In this document: positions 6,269 to 8,348 of the stretch, piece by piece | Layout: every line of letters starts with the position of its first letter | Numbering within the stretch: position 1 is the stretch's first letter | Source: an uncultured Oscillospiraceae bacterium | GTDB lineage: Bacteria > Bacillota > Clostridia > Oscillospirales > Acutalibacteraceae | Assembly: GCA_958354085.1 (NCBI GenBank) | Contig: CATWUX010000097.1 | Location: 1 to 8,348, forward strand | Direction: 5' to 3' | DNA: 8,348 nucleotides | Made by a program: the position numbers and the translations under genes | Notes under the pieces: model-generated | What the model saw: only the letters and a program-made list of their open reading frames with translations | What the model was told of the DNA's origin: nothing | Database searches by the model: none

Positions 6269-7780
6269 TTACGCCTTGCCCAGCCGGATAACGTTCCAGG
6301 AAAGTCTGGGAAGCGTAGCGACCGCTTTGCCGTTTTCTACAACGGTGTTCCCTCCCGCGTGCGGTACCACGCAATACGGATTTTCCGCCGTATTGCGCGC
6401 GTGGATATTTTCGTGTTCCTGCACGATATGTTCCTTTAAAACGAAGCCGGAAAAATCACGCAAATCCATGCTCAATTCCACGGTCTCTGACAGCGATCGA
6501 TTGACCGCAAATACGGTGAGCGCAGAACCATCCTCCGACATGACAGCTACCGCCTCTACATAGGGTACCGTCCCATACCGCTTTGTTTCATACGTATCGC
6601 ACAAAACATTCGGCTGCAGTGCTGTACCGCGTCCAAAGCGGGAAGCGTGAACGAAGGGATAATAAGTGGTCTGCGCCCAAGCAACGCCATTGTCCAGCGT
6701 CATAATCGGCGCCGCCACATTGACCAGCTGCGCCAGACAAGCGATTTTGACACGATCGCAATTTTTGATCAACGTGATCAGCATACAGCCGAATACCAGC
6801 GCATCCTCCATGGAATACAAATATTCTTCCCGGCGCGGCGCTATCGTCCATCGCCCCTCTTCGTTGCTGCAGCGGTGCGTTGCTGACCAAACATTCCATT
6901 CATCAAAGGATAAATGGATCGTTTTGGAGGAATGCTTGCGTCCTTTGACCGCATCGCAAATCGCGGCAACCGTTTTAATAAACCGGTTCATATCTTCGGT
7001 CGCGCCAAGGTAGGAAGCCGTATCGGCTTCATCATTCATCAGATATTGATGGATGGACAAATACTCAATGCTGTTGTACGCCTCCTCCAGAACCGCCATT
7101 TCCCATTCTCCGAAAGTCGGCTGGAACATCGAGGTGCTGCCGCAAGCCACCAGTTCCAGAGTCGGATCCATACGTTTCATGACCAAAGCGGTTTTACGGG
7201 CTATGTCCGCATAATCCCGCGGTGTACGATGACCGACCTGCCAATCCCCGTCCATTTCATTTCCTAAACACCATACACGGTCGTTATACGGCGCGGCATG
7301 CCCATTTTTCGCCCGTCTATCGGCATATTGACTGCCAATCGGGAAATTGCAATACTCCAGCAGATCCTTGGCTTCCTCGGGGCCGCGTGTTCCCAGATTG
7401 ACCGCCATCATCACCTGGCTGCCCGCCAGCTCTGCCCACCGGTGAAACTCATCCGTCCCCACTTCATTGGGCTCGATGGATTGCCAAGCGGCGTCCGTGG
7501 TTTTGGGACGTTGTTCTTTGGGGCCGACGCCATCTTCCCAGCGATAGTTGGATACAAAATTGCCGCCCGGATAGCGGATGATCGGCACATGCATTTCCCG
7601 TACCAGACGCAGCACATCCCGGCGGAATCCATACTCGTCCGCTTCCGGGTGCGTCGGTTCATAAATCCCGTGATATATAGCCCGGCCCATATGCTCCAAA
7701 AAAGCGCCGTAAAGCCGTTCGTCAATTTTGCCGACTTGAAAATCCGGGTGAAGATGCATCGTTGCCTTCATACTGTCCAC
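6269..7780 (-). CDS. abfA: Alpha-L-arabinofuranosidase, glycoside hydrolase family 51
   Basis: This cytoplasmic exo-enzyme removes terminal alpha-L-arabinofuranosyl residues from arabino- and arabinoxylo-oligosaccharides taken up by the cell. It has 503 residues, close to the 502 of Geobacillus AbfA, and no signal peptide. The TIM barrel carries the acid/base E175 in GNEMDG and the nucleophile E294 in FDEWNVW, the same numbers as in Geobacillus. Other family blocks are IRYPGGNFVS (68-77), WEDGVGPKEQRP (81-92) and the C-terminal LPRLSWNVIRLGK, which ends the beta-sandwich. The start is uncertain: GTG at 7780 with AAAGG just upstream, or ATG at 7771 (500 residues) with a weaker site. The GTG start matches the length of Geobacillus AbfA better. 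It has its own promoter, and no transporter or arabinose-catabolism genes lie beside it here, so it seems to be a solitary gene. Confidence 0.96.
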   Translation of the reverse strand: MDSMKATMHLHPDFQVGKIDERLYGAFLEHMGRAIYHGIYEPTHPEADEYGFRRDVLRLVREMHVPIIRYPGGNFVSNYRWEDGVGPKEQRPKTTDAAWQSIEPNEVGTDEFHRWAELAGSQVMMAVNLGTRGPEEAKDLLEYCNFPIGSQYADRRAKNGHAAPYNDRVWCLGNEMDGDWQVGHRTPRDYADIARKTALVMKRMDPTLELVACGSTSMFQPTFGEWEMAVLEEAYNSIEYLSIHQYLMNDEADTASYLGATEDMNRFIKTVAAICDAVKGRKHSSKTIHLSFDEWNVWSATHRCSNEEGRWTIAPRREEYLYSMEDALVFGCMLITLIKNCDRVKIACLAQLVNVAAPIMTLDNGVAWAQTTYYPFVHASRFGRGTALQPNVLCDTYETKRYGTVPYVEAVAVMSEDGSALTVFAVNRSLSETVELSMDLRDFSGFVLKEHIVQEHENIHARNTAENPYCVVPHAGGNTVVENGKAVATLPRLSWNVIRLGKA

Positions 7781-7801
7781 TCAACCTTTCACTTTTGTCG
7801 C

Positions 7802-7820
7802 GGAGAAAAGCGCCTTCTCC
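7802..7820 (-). other. Small hairpin in the abfA 5' leader
   Basis: A 6-bp perfect stem (GGAGAA, 7802-7807, with TTCTCC, 7815-7820) and a 7-nt loop lie just after the predicted transcription start of abfA. It could be an operator half-site pair or a leader RNA structure. No known riboswitch or attenuator is recognised. Confidence 0.35.
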
Positions 7821-7834
7821 TTCTCTACGCGTTC

Positions 7835-7863
7835 AGTATAGTCTGCCGCCTGATGAGTGTCAA
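7835..7863 (-). promoter_or_regulatory. Strong sigma-A promoter of abfA
   Basis: On the minus strand, a perfect -35 TTGACA (7858-7863) and a -10 TATACT (7835-7840; 5 of 6) are separated by exactly 17 bp. Transcription should start near 7828, leaving a leader of about 48 nt to the GTG or 57 nt to the ATG. It is insulated from rsmA by the terminator at 7904-7964. Confidence 0.8.
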
Positions 7864-7903
7864 CGAAAAAGCTACTGCATGCTTTAAAAGGTCGTATTTC
7901 CCA

Positions 7904-7964
7904 AACAAAACAAAAAACGACCGGAAGCCGAGACACACCAGCCGGTTTCTCTCTCCGATCGTTT
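7904..7964 (-). terminator. Intrinsic terminator downstream of rsmA
   Basis: A 10-bp basal stem pairs 7915-7924 with 7955-7964, containing one G-U in minus-strand RNA. The interior could fold further through GAGA/TCTC. On the minus strand the stem is followed by a T-rich tract (TTTTTTGTTTTG). It would end rsmA transcripts after they pass through the 158-bp inverted repeat, leaving that repeat in the rsmA 3' untranslated region. Confidence 0.8.
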
Positions 7965-7970
7965 CATTTT

Positions 7971-8128
7971 ATACTAAAATCTGATTGAAAGCTTTCATCG
8001 ATTCCCGAGGATGAATTGCACCGAAAAAGGCAGACGACGCCGCTGGGCTGTCGCCCAGCAAGGAGGATAACGCCTTCTGGTGCAATTCAGGCCGGAAAGA
8101 ATGAAAGCGTTTCATTAGATTTTAGTAT
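7971..8128. repeat. 158-bp nested inverted repeat: MITE-like element or structured 3'-UTR RNA
   Basis: The outermost 12 bp (7971-7982 and 8117-8128) are perfect inverted repeats. A middle zone pairs imperfectly through GAAA, GCTTTCAT and TTCC. An 11-bp perfect stem follows (8012-8022 with 8079-8089), then 5 bp (8027-8031 with 8072-8076) and a 7-bp hairpin with a 4-nt loop (8042-8059). No coding sequence lies inside. If the ends are set one base inward (7972-8127), the element is flanked by TTA on both sides, as a 3-bp target duplication would give; the right TTA is the rsmA stop codon read on the other strand. I recognise no riboswitch or known ncRNA family. A small transposable element and a structured RNA both remain possible. 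Confidence 0.7.
8101..8115. promoter_or_regulatory. cre-like palindrome (LacI/CcpA-type site), weak
   Basis: ATGAAA and TTTCAT are perfect inverted arms around GCG. The site fits the Bacillus CcpA cre consensus WTGNAANCGNWNNCW except for the conserved C at position 14. A related 12-nt palindrome lies in the opposite arm at 7986-7997. Both sit within the 158-bp inverted repeat and far from any promoter, so they may simply be parts of its stem. Confidence 0.2.
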
Positions 8129-8348
8129 TACAACAGCCGTTCACTCAGCTGCGCGAACTGCTCAAGCGTCAGCTGCTCGGCGCGGGCGTTTTCCGCAAGC
8201 CCGGCCGCCTCCAGCGCCTCCAGCACCTGTGCTTTTTCCCATCCGCCGGCGGACAGCGCGTTGGCCAGCGTTTTGCGCCGCTGTCCGAACGCCGTGCGGA
8301 TCACGCGGAACAGCTGCCGCTCGTCCGCCACGGCACAGGGCGGCTGCG
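8128..8348 (-). CDS. rsmA: 16S rRNA dimethyladenosine transferase RsmA/KsgA, C-terminal part
   Basis: RsmA uses S-adenosylmethionine to dimethylate two adjacent adenines near the 3' end of 16S rRNA during small-subunit assembly. Only the last 72 or so codons are visible. The frame is open to the right edge, so the gene begins outside the window and the GTG at 8331 is not its start. The visible part is the helical C-terminal domain: FRVIRTAFGQRRKTLANALS, which closely fits the conserved (A/V)AFxQRRKTLxNxLS block of the family, and the typical end RAEQLTLEQFAQLSERLL. The catalytic methyltransferase domain is not in view. Its TAA stop (8130-8128) coincides with the edge of the 158-bp inverted repeat, and an intrinsic terminator follows at 7904-7964. 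Confidence 0.92.
   Translation of the reverse strand, partial: QPPCAVADERQLFRVIRTAFGQRRKTLANALSAGGWEKAQVLEALEAAGLAENARAEQLTLEQFAQLSERLL

Noticed and set aside
7298..7984. 228-codon plus-strand open frame over the start of abfA and its upstream region
   Set aside because: It runs antisense to conserved GH51 sequence, through the abfA promoter and a terminator, with no family resemblance.
7971..8128. Known riboswitch (TPP, glycine, c-di-GMP, fluoride, cobalamin or T-box)
   Set aside because: None of the conserved core motifs of these classes is present, and the element lies after a gene's stop codon with a terminator, not in a 5' leader.

Overview
The window looks like a piece of chromosome from a Gram-positive, low-to-mid GC anaerobe of the Clostridia, most likely a gut Oscillospiraceae/Butyricicoccaceae-type lineage. 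That placement is inferred from sigma-A type promoters, AGGAGG-like ribosome binding sites, a wall-anchored protein ending in an SPQTG sortase signal, a Geobacillus-like GH51 arabinofuranosidase, and neighbouring DUF2752 and DUF4234 membrane proteins. No gene here names the species.

Layout, left to right. (1) The 3' end of an unrecognised membrane-anchored protein gene runs off the left edge (+). (2) glpK, a complete glycerol kinase gene (+), follows 85 bp later. (3) A hairpin terminator shared by both strands separates glpK from the convergent (4) 962-residue secreted metallophosphoesterase gene (-), whose product has a LamG-like domain, a tandem NPT/DPT linker and a sortase signal. It has its own near-consensus promoter. 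(5) A two-gene operon (-) encodes a DUF2752 protein and a DUF4234 protein, overlapping by 7 bp, with its own promoter and a strong terminator. (6) abfA (-) encodes a cytoplasmic GH51 alpha-L-arabinofuranosidase and also has its own promoter. (7) An intrinsic terminator and a 158-bp nested inverted repeat lie between abfA and (8) the 3' end of rsmA/ksgA (-), which runs off the right edge.

The genes form separate transcription units and do not make one obvious pathway. GlpK feeds glycerol into glycerol-3-phosphate, AbfA cleaves arabinose from plant oligosaccharides inside the cell, the wall-anchored phosphoesterase acts outside the cell on an unknown phospho-substrate, and RsmA is a housekeeping rRNA methyltransferase. 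The DUF2752/DUF4234 pair is a membrane module of unknown role.

The least explained structure is the 158-bp inverted repeat at 7971-8128. It has perfect 12-bp ends, an 11-bp inner stem and a 7-bp apical hairpin, and it abuts the stop codon of rsmA. It could be a miniature transposable element inserted at that stop codon or a structured RNA in the rsmA 3' untranslated region. No tRNA, rRNA, CRISPR array or complete insertion sequence was seen.
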